From: Planctomycetota bacterium
GTDB lineage: Bacteria > Planctomycetota > UBA1135 > UBA2386
Length of the DNA stretch: 64,000 nt
Assembly: GCA_016794425.1 (NCBI GenBank)
Contig: JAEUHR010000062.1
Coordinates: 1-64,000 of the forward strand
Direction of reading: 5' to 3'
Part shown: piece by piece, positions 33,554 through 42,033 of the stretch
Layout: each line of letters begins with the position of its first letter
Position numbering within the stretch: position 1 is the first letter of the stretch
Made by a program: the position numbers and the translations under genes
The notes under the pieces: model-generated
What the model saw: the letters and a program-made list of their open reading frames with translations, nothing else
What the model was told of the DNA's origin: nothing
The model's database searches: none

Positions 33554-35116
33554 CTACGCCTCGCCGGCGTCGAAGCTGCAGTCGCGCACTTCGGCGGCGC
33601 GGCCGGCGGCGGCAAAGCGCACCGCGCCGAAGCCGAGGCGCAGCACCATGCGATCGCCCTCGACCGCGTAGTGCATCGGGCCCTGCGGCACGCCGTGGCT
33701 GACTTCGACGCGGCCGCTGTCCATCGCCGCCAGCAGCTCGTCGAACGGTTCGGTGCCGGGCACCCACTTCTCGGCCATCAGCAGGCCGTGGCCCGGCAGG
33801 ATCGAGAACACGACCGTACGCGGATCGTTCGGGTCGCGCAGCGCCTGCGACCGCGCGAACGCGGCCGTGACCGCGTGTGCCTGCGCCTCCGTGGAGCACG
33901 ACACGAGCCAGCGGAAGAACGGAGCGTCGAGCGGCACGTATTCGACGGTGCGCGGATCGTAGGCAACCACGCCGCGGTGGCCGTGCAGCTTGCTGCGCAC
34001 CACCGGCACCGCCCCGCCGACGCCGAAGCTCGCGGGCAATTCGATGCGCGGCAGCAGACGATCGATCGACTCGAACTCGACGGCCTCCGACGACGGCGGG
34101 TCGTTGCGCAGTCCCTCGACCGCGCGTACGCGCACGCCGCTGCCGTCGTCGATCACGCCGGTGATCACGGCCAGATCGTCTTCCTGCAGGCTCGCCTTGA
34201 CGACCGGATGCTGGCTGCCGGTCACGGTGACGACCTGCGCGCGCAGCGTCGGGTCCCAGGTGCCGAAGCAGCCTTCGCTGTACTGCTGCGCGACCGCACC
34301 GGTGAGCGCCGGCACGTCGACGAGGTCGGCGATGCGCACCATGCGCGTGAAGAACGCGCGGTCGCCCAGTTCGCGCGAGGCGCGCAGCATCGCGCGCCGC
34401 GCCGGCGCCGCCGACCAGACCGCACGCGGCACGGGTTCGCCGTCGACGCGGTGGCCGGTGACCTCGCGGGTGCTCAGGTGCGTCGCGATGCGCAGCGCGA
34501 GGTCGCCGCAGAGCCCGTGTTCGCAGTTCGCGTCGATGCGCGGGTAGGCGCCGGCGAGGTCGAACAGGTACGCCGCCTCGGCCGTGTCGTCGCCGACGAC
34601 CATGACCACGCGCAGGCTCTTGCTCTGCGCCTGCAAGAGCCGCGCGACGCACATCATCGCGCCGCCGCGCCGGCCCTGGTCGAGCAGCACCTGCCAGGCA
34701 TTGGTCGACAGTCCGGGCAGCGCGAAGTCGGCGGGCACCGGCGTCGCCTTGGCCAGCGCCGCGTCGAACCGCTGCAGCAGTTCGCGGAGCTGCGCCGGGG
34801 TCGCCTGCACGAACGTGTAGGTCGCCGGCTTGGCCTGCAGGCCGAAGCGCTTGCGGCCGGTGAACAACGGCGAGTCACGCCACGCCACCGGTTCGTGCAG
34901 GCGCGCCGACGTGACGAACGCGTCGGTGCGGTCGTCCGGCGTCGTGGTCCAGTCGTGGCCGCGCGCGCGCAGTTCGCGCTCGACGCCGGTCAGGATCCGG
35001 TCGACCAACGGCGTCGATGCGCCGGGCACCGCGGCGAGGCACACGCGCCGCAGGAACGCGTGCGCCGGGGCCTCGCCGGACCCTCCGCCGTGGCAGGAAC
35101 CGTTCGCGGGTTGCAC
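33554..35116 (-). CDS. Large cytoplasmic protein of unknown function
   Basis: I do not recognise this 520-residue protein. No signal peptide or membrane helix is visible. Residues ~20-150 are a helical region with VPGASTPLVDRILTGVEREL and FGLQAKPATYTFVQATPAQL. A hydrophobic strand series near 165-200 (SLRVVMVVGDDTAEAAYLFD) is followed by CEHGLCGDLALRIATHLS with two Cys and a His, a possible metal or active site. Later come FESIDRLLPRIELPASFGVG and VFSILPGHGLLMAEKWVPGT. Start at the GTG 35116 avoids overlap with the neighbouring gene. It runs convergent to nothing; the previous gene on this strand ends 68 bp upstream. Confidence 0.6.
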   Translation of the reverse strand: MQPANGSCHGGGSGEAPAHAFLRRVCLAAVPGASTPLVDRILTGVERELRARGHDWTTTPDDRTDAFVTSARLHEPVAWRDSPLFTGRKRFGLQAKPATYTFVQATPAQLRELLQRFDAALAKATPVPADFALPGLSTNAWQVLLDQGRRGGAMMCVARLLQAQSKSLRVVMVVGDDTAEAAYLFDLAGAYPRIDANCEHGLCGDLALRIATHLSTREVTGHRVDGEPVPRAVWSAAPARRAMLRASRELGDRAFFTRMVRIADLVDVPALTGAVAQQYSEGCFGTWDPTLRAQVVTVTGSQHPVVKASLQEDDLAVITGVIDDGSGVRVRAVEGLRNDPPSSEAVEFESIDRLLPRIELPASFGVGGAVPVVRSKLHGHRGVVAYDPRTVEYVPLDAPFFRWLVSCSTEAQAHAVTAAFARSQALRDPNDPRTVVFSILPGHGLLMAEKWVPGTEPFDELLAAMDSGRVEVSHGVPQGPMHYAVEGDRMVLRLGFGAVRFAAAGRAAEVRDCSFDAGEA

Positions 35117-35183
35117 GTGCGGAGGGTAAGGCCCGCAGGGCGGCGCAGGGAAGGGCGAACCCGCCTGCGCCGCGCGCGGACGC

Positions 35184-37220
35184 TCAGTTCGCGGCCCCCG
35201 GCGTGAAGGTCTGCACGAGCGCCCAGTCCGTGACGGCGTTGTTGGTGTCGCCACCGTTCGGGATGCGCGCCAGCGCGTTCACGTTGTCGTTGGTGTCGGC
35301 ACCGGGGAACGCCGTGCCCTCGACCAGGTTGAACGTGCCCGGGATGCCGGTCAGCACGGCGGCCGTGATCGAGCCCTCGTACGACAGCGCGTCGATCAGC
35401 GTGTTGGTGCTGGTGTCGATGATCGCGATGCCGTCCGGCCCGCCGTTCTGGATGAAGTCGCCGGAGACCGTGATCGCCAGCACCGAGCCCGGCAGCACGC
35501 TCGTGACCGTGCTGTTGCCGATCACCAGGTACTGGCCGACCCCCAGCGTCGCGCCGGCCGACGACAGCGAGTACGACGCGTACTGCTGCGAGTTCGCGCC
35601 GTTGACGAGCCGCACGTCGATGCCGGCCAGCGACACCGGGCTCGCGCCGTTGTTGAAGATCTCGATGTAGCTGTTCGCGTCGGTCGAGGCCTGGTCGTAG
35701 TCGACTTCGTTGATCACCAGCGTCGGCGGCGTCGGTGCCGGCGAGACGGTCAGCAGCGCACCGTTCGACAGGAACAGCCGGTAGCCGTCACCGGCCATCG
35801 CCGTGCAGCCGTAGGAGCCGACCAGCGTCGGGTCGTTGGGGAAGAACAGCGGCGACGAGAACACGCCCTGCGCGTCCGACAGGCCGGAACCGAACAGGAT
35901 CAGCGTGAACGGGTCGATCTCGAGGTTGCCGTACGGCGGCAGCGGGAACGGCGGGATCAGCGACAGCGACGCTGCGGTCAGCGCGAGGTCGAACGGCTTG
36001 ACGGTGCGCACGACGAAGTTCGTCGCGCTGCCGAGCTGGATCGCCGACGGCGACATGTCGAGCAGCGGCGCGCGCAGCACGGCCATCGCGCGGAAGTCGA
36101 GCGACAGGCCGACGGACGTGTCGTCGAACGCCATCATGAACTCACCGCCGTCGTCGAAGTCCCCGTCGGCGTTGCCGTCGGTCAGGCGGTAGATCGCGTC
36201 CGCGGTGCCGTCGAGCATCAGGAACGTGCCGTTGTCGAGCCGCAGCAGGTCCCAGAACGTCGCCGCGCCGTTGGTCCACGTGTAGACCTGGGTCTCCTCG
36301 CCGAGGGCGATGTCGATCGCACCGGTGAGGTTGGCGTCGAACGCGCGGTGGATCGTCTTGGTCGACGTCGAGCCACCGCCGTGGTTGGCAAGGTAGACCT
36401 GGCCGGCGAAGTCCAGCGCGATGCCGTACCAGGCCGGCGACGTCGCGAGCGACGTCGGCGCCCACCAGAGGCTGAACTCGGTGCTGTCGGCGATGCCGCT
36501 GTTGTCGGCATCGAACACGCGGTAGACGCCCTTGGTCTGCGTCGCCGTGATGTCGGTGTAGTAGAAGGCGCCGTCCGGCGCCAACGCGAAGCGCGTCGGC
36601 AGCGACACGTTCAGCGTCGGCATCGAGCCCGGCATCTCGAAGAACCAGCTGGCCTCGCCGAGGTCGTTGGCGTCGCCGTCCGCGTTGAGGTCCTCGAGCC
36701 GGATGATGCCGTCGCCGGTCACCGGCGTACCGCTGTTGGCCGCCTGCACCCAGACGCGGCCCAACGTGTCGACCAGGATGCTGGTGGCCGACATCATCGT
36801 GACGCCGCTGGCGTTGTTCGCCGAGTCGAAGAACACGGTCTGCTCGCCGGGCGCGTTCGCGTCGCCGTCGTAATCGAGGTCGCGCAGCGCCAGCACGATG
36901 TCGGTGCTGGAGTCGCAGAGGTAGGCGACGCCGGTGCTCGAGCAGGCGAGTCCGGTCACCGTGTTGAGCACGTCGCCGTTGGCGAGGTCGTCGTAGTAGA
37001 GCAGCACCTCACCGGCGTCGTAGTAGTCGCCGTCCTGGTTGAAGTCCGACAGGCGGTAGACGTTGTCGGACGTCGCCGGCGGCGTCGTGGTCGACGTGGA
37101 GTCGAAGACCAGCAGGTCGAACGTGCGCTGGAACGGCAACGTCGGCGTCGGTTGCTGGGCGACCGCGGTGGCGGCAGTCGCCAGCAGCGCCGCGAGAGAC
37201 AGGGAGTGCTTGGAGATCAT
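35184..37220 (-). CDS. Secreted lamin-tail-domain protein with Ca-binding-like repeats
   Basis: A 678-residue exported protein with signal peptide MISKHSLSLAALLATAATAV. Residues ~25-400 hold several DxDxDG-like loops (DFNQDGDYYDAGE, DLNADGDANDLGE, DGNADGDFDDGGE) that resemble dockerin-like or thrombospondin-type calcium sites interspersed in a propeller-like fold. Near residue 525, PTLVINEVDYDQ, SYIEIFNNGASPVSLAGIDV and YLVIGNSTV mark a lamin-tail domain (LTD), an Ig-like fold common in secreted bacterial proteins. The protein likely acts outside the cell or on the surface; substrate is unknown. Confidence 0.8.
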   Translation of the reverse strand: MISKHSLSLAALLATAATAVAQQPTPTLPFQRTFDLLVFDSTSTTTPPATSDNVYRLSDFNQDGDYYDAGEVLLYYDDLANGDVLNTVTGLACSSTGVAYLCDSSTDIVLALRDLDYDGDANAPGEQTVFFDSANNASGVTMMSATSILVDTLGRVWVQAANSGTPVTGDGIIRLEDLNADGDANDLGEASWFFEMPGSMPTLNVSLPTRFALAPDGAFYYTDITATQTKGVYRVFDADNSGIADSTEFSLWWAPTSLATSPAWYGIALDFAGQVYLANHGGGSTSTKTIHRAFDANLTGAIDIALGEETQVYTWTNGAATFWDLLRLDNGTFLMLDGTADAIYRLTDGNADGDFDDGGEFMMAFDDTSVGLSLDFRAMAVLRAPLLDMSPSAIQLGSATNFVVRTVKPFDLALTAASLSLIPPFPLPPYGNLEIDPFTLILFGSGLSDAQGVFSSPLFFPNDPTLVGSYGCTAMAGDGYRLFLSNGALLTVSPAPTPPTLVINEVDYDQASTDANSYIEIFNNGASPVSLAGIDVRLVNGANSQQYASYSLSSAGATLGVGQYLVIGNSTVTSVLPGSVLAITVSGDFIQNGGPDGIAIIDTSTNTLIDALSYEGSITAAVLTGIPGTFNLVEGTAFPGADTNDNVNALARIPNGGDTNNAVTDWALVQTFTPGAAN

Positions 37221-37332
37221 CGTCTTGGTTCGGGCTCGGGGCTCGGAGGTCGATGGAAGACCGCCATTGTTCCGTCGGACCGCGGCGACACCAGTGGCTG
37301 GTCGGCGCAGCCTGTTCGCATGCGGCGCGCCG

Positions 37333-38121
37333 TCAACGAGCGCGGCTGCGGCCGTCGATGCCGAGCACGCGCACGAACCAGTCACCCAGGCGCGGCGACA
37401 GCGTGTCGGCCCATGCCAGCAGGCGACAATGCCATGGCACGATCACCTCGGCCTGCCGGCGCCGCAGCGCGCGCAGCACCGCGCGGGCGACGCGTTCGGG
37501 CGGGATCTTCGCCGAGATCGCCGGCACCTCGATCGGGTCGCACATCGGTGTGTCGACGCGCCCGGGAAACACCGTACAGACGTGCACGCCGCGGCCGCGC
37601 AGGCTCTGCCGCAGCGCGGCCGCCCACGCCGCCACCGCGGCCTTCGCCGCCGCATAGGCCCCGTCGTGCGGCAGCGTCTTCTTGGCGTCGAACGACGTCA
37701 TCAGCACCAGGTGCCCGCTCGCGGCGGCCAGCAGGTGCGGCAGCGCCGCCTGCGCCACGTGCACGGTGCCCCAGAAGTTGGTGGCCAGCATCGCCGCGAA
37801 GTCCTCGCGCTGCAGTTCGTGCGCGGGCCGCCGCAGGTAGACGCCGGCATTGGCGACCACGACGTCGAGCCGGCCGAACTGCGCCACGGTCGATGCCACC
37901 AACCGTTCCACCGCCGCCGGATCGGCGACGTCGCAGGTCTCGGCCAGCACGCTGGCGCCGCGCGCCCGCAGTTCGGCGGCCACGGCGTCGAGCCGGTCGC
38001 GGCCGCGCGCGGCGAGCACCACCGCGTGGCCGGCGTCCGCCAGCGCGACGGCGATCGCGCGGCCGATGCCGCTCGAAGCGCCGGTCACGAGGGCAACGGG
38101 TTGGCGGCGATCGTGGTGCAC
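37333..38121 (-). CDS. Short-chain dehydrogenase/reductase
   Basis: A 262-residue classical SDR. VALVTGASSGIGRAIAVAL binds NAD(P), VVVANAGVYLRRP is the NAG motif, LVLMTSFDAKKTLPHDGAYA contains the catalytic Tyr (Y-x-x-x-K as YAAAK), and VCTVFPGRVDTPM is the PG motif. The ASSGIG form with the basic residue in AARGRDRL suggests NADP(H). The substrate is unknown. The GTG start has CATACT (38133-38138) 11 nt upstream on this strand, in a divergent arrangement with the lipid-kinase gene. Confidence 0.88.
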   Translation of the reverse strand: MHHDRRQPVALVTGASSGIGRAIAVALADAGHAVVLAARGRDRLDAVAAELRARGASVLAETCDVADPAAVERLVASTVAQFGRLDVVVANAGVYLRRPAHELQREDFAAMLATNFWGTVHVAQAALPHLLAAASGHLVLMTSFDAKKTLPHDGAYAAAKAAVAAWAAALRQSLRGRGVHVCTVFPGRVDTPMCDPIEVPAISAKIPPERVARAVLRALRRRQAEVIVPWHCRLLAWADTLSPRLGDWFVRVLGIDGRSRAR

Positions 38122-38132
38122 GGCGCGGCGGC

Positions 38133-38140
38133 AGTATGCT
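38133..38140. promoter_or_regulatory. Overlapping divergent -10 elements (SDR / DGK-like)
   Basis: The 8-bp AGTATGCT holds TATGCT for the plus-strand gene (10 nt before the ATG at 38151) and CATACT for the minus-strand gene (11 nt before the GTG at 38121). The two hexamers overlap by four bases. Confidence 0.4.
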
Positions 38141-38150
38141 CGCGCCGCCG

Positions 38151-39095
38151 ATGGCGCGCGACCTCGTGCAGTCGAATGTCCCTCCGCTGCTCGTGGTCGC
38201 CAATCCGCGCGCCGGCCGCGGCCGCGCGGCAGCGCGCGCCGCGGCGCTGAGTACCGCGCTGCGGGCCGCCGGCATCCCGTTCGGGTGCGAGACGACGCGC
38301 GGCCCCGGCCATGCGCGCGACCTCGCGGCCGGCGCTGCGGGCACCGTGGTCGCGGTCGGCGGCGACGGCACCGTGCACGAGATCGTCGACGGTCTGCGCG
38401 CGCGCGAAGGCATGCTCGGACCGCTGGCCGTGCTGCCGGCCGGCAGCGGCGACGACTTCGCTGCCAACGCGGGCTTCGCCGCGGCGCCGGCCACGCTGGC
38501 CGAACGGCTGCGCGCCGGCACCGCGCGTACGATCGACGTCGGCACCGTCGAATTCGACGGCGAACACGGCCGCGTCGTGCGCCGGTTCGCCAACGTCGCC
38601 GGCCTCGGCTTCGACGCCGAAGTCGTGCGCCAGGCCGCGCGCAGCCGGTGGTTGCGGGGCCGCGCGCTGTACCTGACGGCAACGCTGCGGGCGCTGCAGC
38701 GGCAGCGCCCGGTCGGCTGCCGCGCGACGTTCGCGGGTCCGGCCGGCAGCCTCGCCTGGACCGGGCCGGTGCTGTTCGTCGCGACCTGCAACGGCGCGCG
38801 CGTCGGCGGCGGCCTGCGCTTCGCACCGGACGCGGTGCTCGACGACCGTCAGTTCGACGTGCTGCAGGTCACGTCCGCATCCCGTCGGGCGACGCTCGGC
38901 CACCTGCTGCGGCTGCTGCGCGGCCGCCACGCGGACGACCCGCGCGTGCGGCTGACGCGCGCCGCGACGATCGAACTGTGGCCCGAGCAGCCGATGCCAC
39001 TGGCGCTCGACGGCGAACTGGTGGCAGGCGCGGTCACCTGGCTGCGGCTGCAGGTCGCCGCCGAACGTCTGCGCCTGGTCGGTACGGCACCCTAG
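38151..39095 (+). CDS. Diacylglycerol kinase-family lipid kinase
   Basis: A 314-residue protein of the DAGK catalytic family (YegS/DgkB-like). VVANPRAGRGRAAARAAAL is the N-terminal phosphate-binding strand. VVAVGGDGTVHEIVDGL is the GGDGT nucleotide motif. VLPAGSGDDFAANAGF is the second motif, and FANVAGLGFDAEVVR with MPLALDGELV complete the C-terminal beta-sandwich. It phosphorylates a membrane lipid such as diacylglycerol or a sphingoid base with ATP. The ATG at 38151 was chosen over 38136 because a TATGCT hexamer lies at the spacing seen at other starts here. Confidence 0.88.
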   Translation: MARDLVQSNVPPLLVVANPRAGRGRAAARAAALSTALRAAGIPFGCETTRGPGHARDLAAGAAGTVVAVGGDGTVHEIVDGLRAREGMLGPLAVLPAGSGDDFAANAGFAAAPATLAERLRAGTARTIDVGTVEFDGEHGRVVRRFANVAGLGFDAEVVRQAARSRWLRGRALYLTATLRALQRQRPVGCRATFAGPAGSLAWTGPVLFVATCNGARVGGGLRFAPDAVLDDRQFDVLQVTSASRRATLGHLLRLLRGRHADDPRVRLTRAATIELWPEQPMPLALDGELVAGAVTWLRLQVAAERLRLVGTAP

Positions 39096-39201
39096 AGGAT
39101 CGCCCGCGCACCGTCCGGGTTTTCCCGTTCGGCCTCTTGGCACCGGGGTTTGCCTCATCAAGTCCCACCTCGCGGCGTGCGAAGAACGGGCCGAGGCAAC
39201 C

Positions 39202-40440
39202 GTGTCCGCACAACGCATCCTGCTGGTCGACGACGATGCCCGCGCCCTCGAAGCGCTGGCCACCAGTCTCGCGGTCCCCGACACCGGCTGGGAGCTGCAG
39301 CTCGCGCACGGCGCCGAGGCAGCGCTCGACGCGATCGCGCGCCAGCGGTTCGCGGCCGTCGTCTGCGACCTGCAGATGCCGCGCAAGAACGGCGCCGCGG
39401 TGCTCGACGCGGTCCGGCACACGCAGCCGGACGCGATCCGCGTGATCCTGGCCGGTCCGACCGAAATCACGGCCTCGGTGCTGGCGATGCACGTCGCGCA
39501 CCAGTTCGTCGGCAAGCCTTGCCCGCCGGCGCTGCTGCGCGAGCAGCTGGCGCGCGCGCTGCGCTTCCACGCCGAGCTCGGCGCCGGGCAGCTGCGCGAG
39601 GTCGTCTGCGGCGTCACGACGCTGCCGTCGCCGCCGCGCGTGTTCCAGGTGTTGACGTCGGCGCTGGCCGACCCGGACACCGACATCGCGGACGTCGTGC
39701 AGATCCTGCGGGCCGAGATCGGTCTCTGCACGAAGGTGCTGCAGCTGGCCAACTCCAGCGTGTTCGGCCTCCCGCGGCCGCTGGCCGACATCAAGCAGGC
39801 GGTCACCTACCTCGGCCTGCGCACGCTGAAGCACCTGGTGCTCGGCGCCGAGGTCTACGGCGGCATCGAGTCGCTGCGGCTGGCGCGCGAGTTCGACCTC
39901 GGCGAAGAACAGGCGCACGCGATGGCGATCGCACGGCTCGCGGCCGAGGTCGTCGCGCCGGATCCGCAACAGGCCGATCTCGCGTTCACGGCCGCGATGC
40001 TGCACGACATCGGCGAGCTGGTGCTGGCCGGCCACATGCCCGACGTCTACCGGCGCACCAAGGCGGTCGTCGCCGCCTGCCGCCGCGGCGAGCCCCTGTC
40101 GCCGCCGGACCGCGAACTGCTGGACCTGCACGCGCGCGCCGGCGGCTACCTGGCCGGCGTGTGGGGCCTGCCCGAACCGGTGGTCGAAGCGGTGCTGCAC
40201 CACCACCGGCCGAGCCAGGCGGCTCCGCACCTGCAGTTCCTGGCCGGCATCGTGCACGCGGCCGACTGCCTGTGCCACGCGCTCGCCGAGGACGGCGACG
40301 AACGCCGCGCCGCCGCCTTCGCACGCCTGGTCGACCGCGACTGGCTGTCGGCGGCCGGTCTGACCGATCGCATTGTCGATTGGATCGAGCGGGCCGGCTC
40401 ACTGGGCCTCGAGCGCAGCGCGGTCGCCGCGCTGGCCTGA
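39202..40440 (+). CDS. Response regulator with HDOD output domain
   Basis: A 412-residue regulator. Residues 1-120 are a receiver domain: ILLVDDDARALEAL acidic pair, AVVCDLQMPRKNG with the phosphoacceptor Asp, RVILAGPTEITASVL, and QFVGKPCPP with the conserved Lys. Residues ~130-400 are an HDOD domain: GVTTLPSPPRVFQVL, AEIGLCTKVLQLANSSVFGL, YLGLRTLKHLVL, AAMLHDIGELVLAGHMP. HDOD proteins lack enzymatic metal sites and usually link two-component signalling to cyclic-dinucleotide turnover, stress or motility. GTG start. No cognate kinase is nearby. Confidence 0.9.
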   Translation: MSAQRILLVDDDARALEALATSLAVPDTGWELQLAHGAEAALDAIARQRFAAVVCDLQMPRKNGAAVLDAVRHTQPDAIRVILAGPTEITASVLAMHVAHQFVGKPCPPALLREQLARALRFHAELGAGQLREVVCGVTTLPSPPRVFQVLTSALADPDTDIADVVQILRAEIGLCTKVLQLANSSVFGLPRPLADIKQAVTYLGLRTLKHLVLGAEVYGGIESLRLAREFDLGEEQAHAMAIARLAAEVVAPDPQQADLAFTAAMLHDIGELVLAGHMPDVYRRTKAVVAACRRGEPLSPPDRELLDLHARAGGYLAGVWGLPEPVVEAVLHHHRPSQAAPHLQFLAGIVHAADCLCHALAEDGDERRAAAFARLVDRDWLSAAGLTDRIVDWIERAGSLGLERSAVAALA

Positions 40441-40491
40441 GCGCGCGCCGACGAACGCCGGCCGACGAATCGCCGCGGCGAACGGCTGTGC

Positions 40492-40497
40492 TACTCT
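40492..40497 (+). promoter_or_regulatory. Putative -10 of kdsD operon (leaderless)
   Basis: TACTCT lies 10 nt before the ATG at 40508. No Shine-Dalgarno sequence is present. This would drive the whole kdsD-kdsC-lpt operon. Confidence 0.4.
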
Positions 40498-40507
40498 GTT
40501 CGCCCTG

Positions 40508-41479
40508 ATGGACCAGAGGATCGAACGCGCCCGCGACATCGTCGAACGCGAAGCCGCGGCCGTGCGCCAGGTGGCAGGCCGCATCGGGCCCGCCTTCGTG
40601 CAGGCACTCGACCTGATCCTGGGCCTGCGCGGCCGCGTCGTGACCGCCGGCATGGGCAAGGCCGGGTTCATCGCGCAGAAGGTCTCGGCGACCCTGGCGT
40701 CGACCGGCACACCGTCGATCTTCCTGCACCCCGCCGAGGCGATCCACGGCGACCTCGGCCGCGTCGACGCCGGCGACCTGCTGCTCGCGTTCTCGAAGTC
40801 CGGCGAGACACAGGAGCTGCTGGTGATGCTGCCGCACGTGAAGTCGGTCGGCGTGCCGCTGGTCGCGATCACGCAGTCGGTCGACTCGACGCTCGGCCGC
40901 CACAGCGACCTCGTGCTCGAACTGGGCCGCATCGACGAGGTCGGGCCACACGGCCTCGCGCCCAGCGCGTCGACGACCGCGATGCTGGCGCTCGGCGACG
41001 CGCTGGCGCTGGTCGTGCAGGAAGGCCGGCGGTTCGGCCCCGACGAGTTCGCGCGCTTCCATCCGGGCGGCGACCTCGGCCGCCGGCTGATGAAGGTCGG
41101 CGAACTGATGCGCACCGGCGAGCGCTGCCCGCAGGTACAGAGCGGCGCCACGGTGCTGCAGGCGATCGAAGTGATGACGCGCACGCCGGGCCGGCCCGGC
41201 GCGACGGCGATCGTCGACGCCGGCGGCCGGCTGCTCGGCTTCTTCACCGACGGCGACCTGCGGCGGCTGATCGAACGTGGCCTCGCCAACCCGCGCGAGC
41301 GCCGCATCGACGACGCGATGACGCAGAACCCGCGCTCGATCCGGCCCGACACGTTCGCGCTCGAAGCGCTGGCGCTGCTGCACCAGTTCGCGGTCGACCA
41401 GCTGCCGGTCGTCGACGACGCGGGTCGGCTGCTGGGCCTGCTCGACGTGCAGGACCTGCTGAACCTGAAGATCGCATGA
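40508..41479 (+). CDS. kdsD: Arabinose-5-phosphate isomerase
   Basis: A 323-residue enzyme making D-arabinose 5-phosphate, the precursor of Kdo in LPS. The SIS domain (residues ~35-170) has VVTAGMGKAGFIAQKVSATL, the substrate Ser/Thr pair in LLAFSKSGETQELLVML, and HGLAPSASTTAMLALGDALA. Two CBS domains follow (about 200-320), ending DQLPVVDDAGRLLGLLDVQD. Length is normal. It is the first gene of an operon in which each gene overlaps the next by 4 bp. Confidence 0.95.
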   Translation: MDQRIERARDIVEREAAAVRQVAGRIGPAFVQALDLILGLRGRVVTAGMGKAGFIAQKVSATLASTGTPSIFLHPAEAIHGDLGRVDAGDLLLAFSKSGETQELLVMLPHVKSVGVPLVAITQSVDSTLGRHSDLVLELGRIDEVGPHGLAPSASTTAMLALGDALALVVQEGRRFGPDEFARFHPGGDLGRRLMKVGELMRTGERCPQVQSGATVLQAIEVMTRTPGRPGATAIVDAGGRLLGFFTDGDLRRLIERGLANPRERRIDDAMTQNPRSIRPDTFALEALALLHQFAVDQLPVVDDAGRLLGLLDVQDLLNLKIA

Positions 41480-42033
41480 CCGTGCCCACGCCAGTCCCCG
41501 GCCGCGCCTGCCCGGACCGCAGCGCGCTGGCAGCGATCGAGTTCCTGTTGCTCGACGTCGACGGCGTGCTGACCGACGGCCGCGTGCACTTCCACGCCGA
41601 CGGCACCGAGTACAAGGCGTTCCACGTGCACGACGCGGCCGGGCTCGTCTACTGGCACCGGCAGGGCGGCCGCTCCGGCCTGCTGTCGGGCCGCGGCGGC
41701 GAGGTCGTCGAGCGCCGCGCGCGCGAACTCGGCATGCACGAAGTGCTGCTGCGCCGCATCGACAAGGGTACCGCGTTCCGCGAACTGCTGGCGCGCCAGC
41801 AGCTGCAGCCGCACCAGGTCGCCTACATGGGTGACGACCTGCTGGACCTGCCGGTGCTGCGCGCCGCCGGCTTCGCCGCGACCGTGCCCGAGGCGCGGCC
41901 GGAAGTGCTGGCGGTGGCCCAGTTCGTCGCGCGGCGGCCGGCCGGCTTCGGCGCCGCGCGCGACGTCGTCGAGGAGCTGCTGCGCGCCCGCGGCGTCTGG
42001 GACGACGTCGTGCGCGCCGAGGGCAGGGCATGA
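41476..42033 (+). CDS. kdsC: 3-deoxy-D-manno-octulosonate 8-phosphate phosphatase
   Basis: A 185-residue HAD-type phosphatase that dephosphorylates Kdo-8-phosphate. FLLLDVDGVLTDGRVHF is the catalytic DxD motif. GRSGLLSGRGGEVVERRA is motif II. AYMGDDLLDLPVLRAAG supplies the acidic metal ligands of motif IV. The C2 cap is absent, as in tetrameric KdsC enzymes. The ATG overlaps the kdsD stop. It completes the Kdo precursor steps with kdsD. Confidence 0.93.
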   Translation: MTVPTPVPGRACPDRSALAAIEFLLLDVDGVLTDGRVHFHADGTEYKAFHVHDAAGLVYWHRQGGRSGLLSGRGGEVVERRARELGMHEVLLRRIDKGTAFRELLARQQLQPHQVAYMGDDLLDLPVLRAAGFAATVPEARPEVLAVAQFVARRPAGFGAARDVVEELLRARGVWDDVVRAEGRA

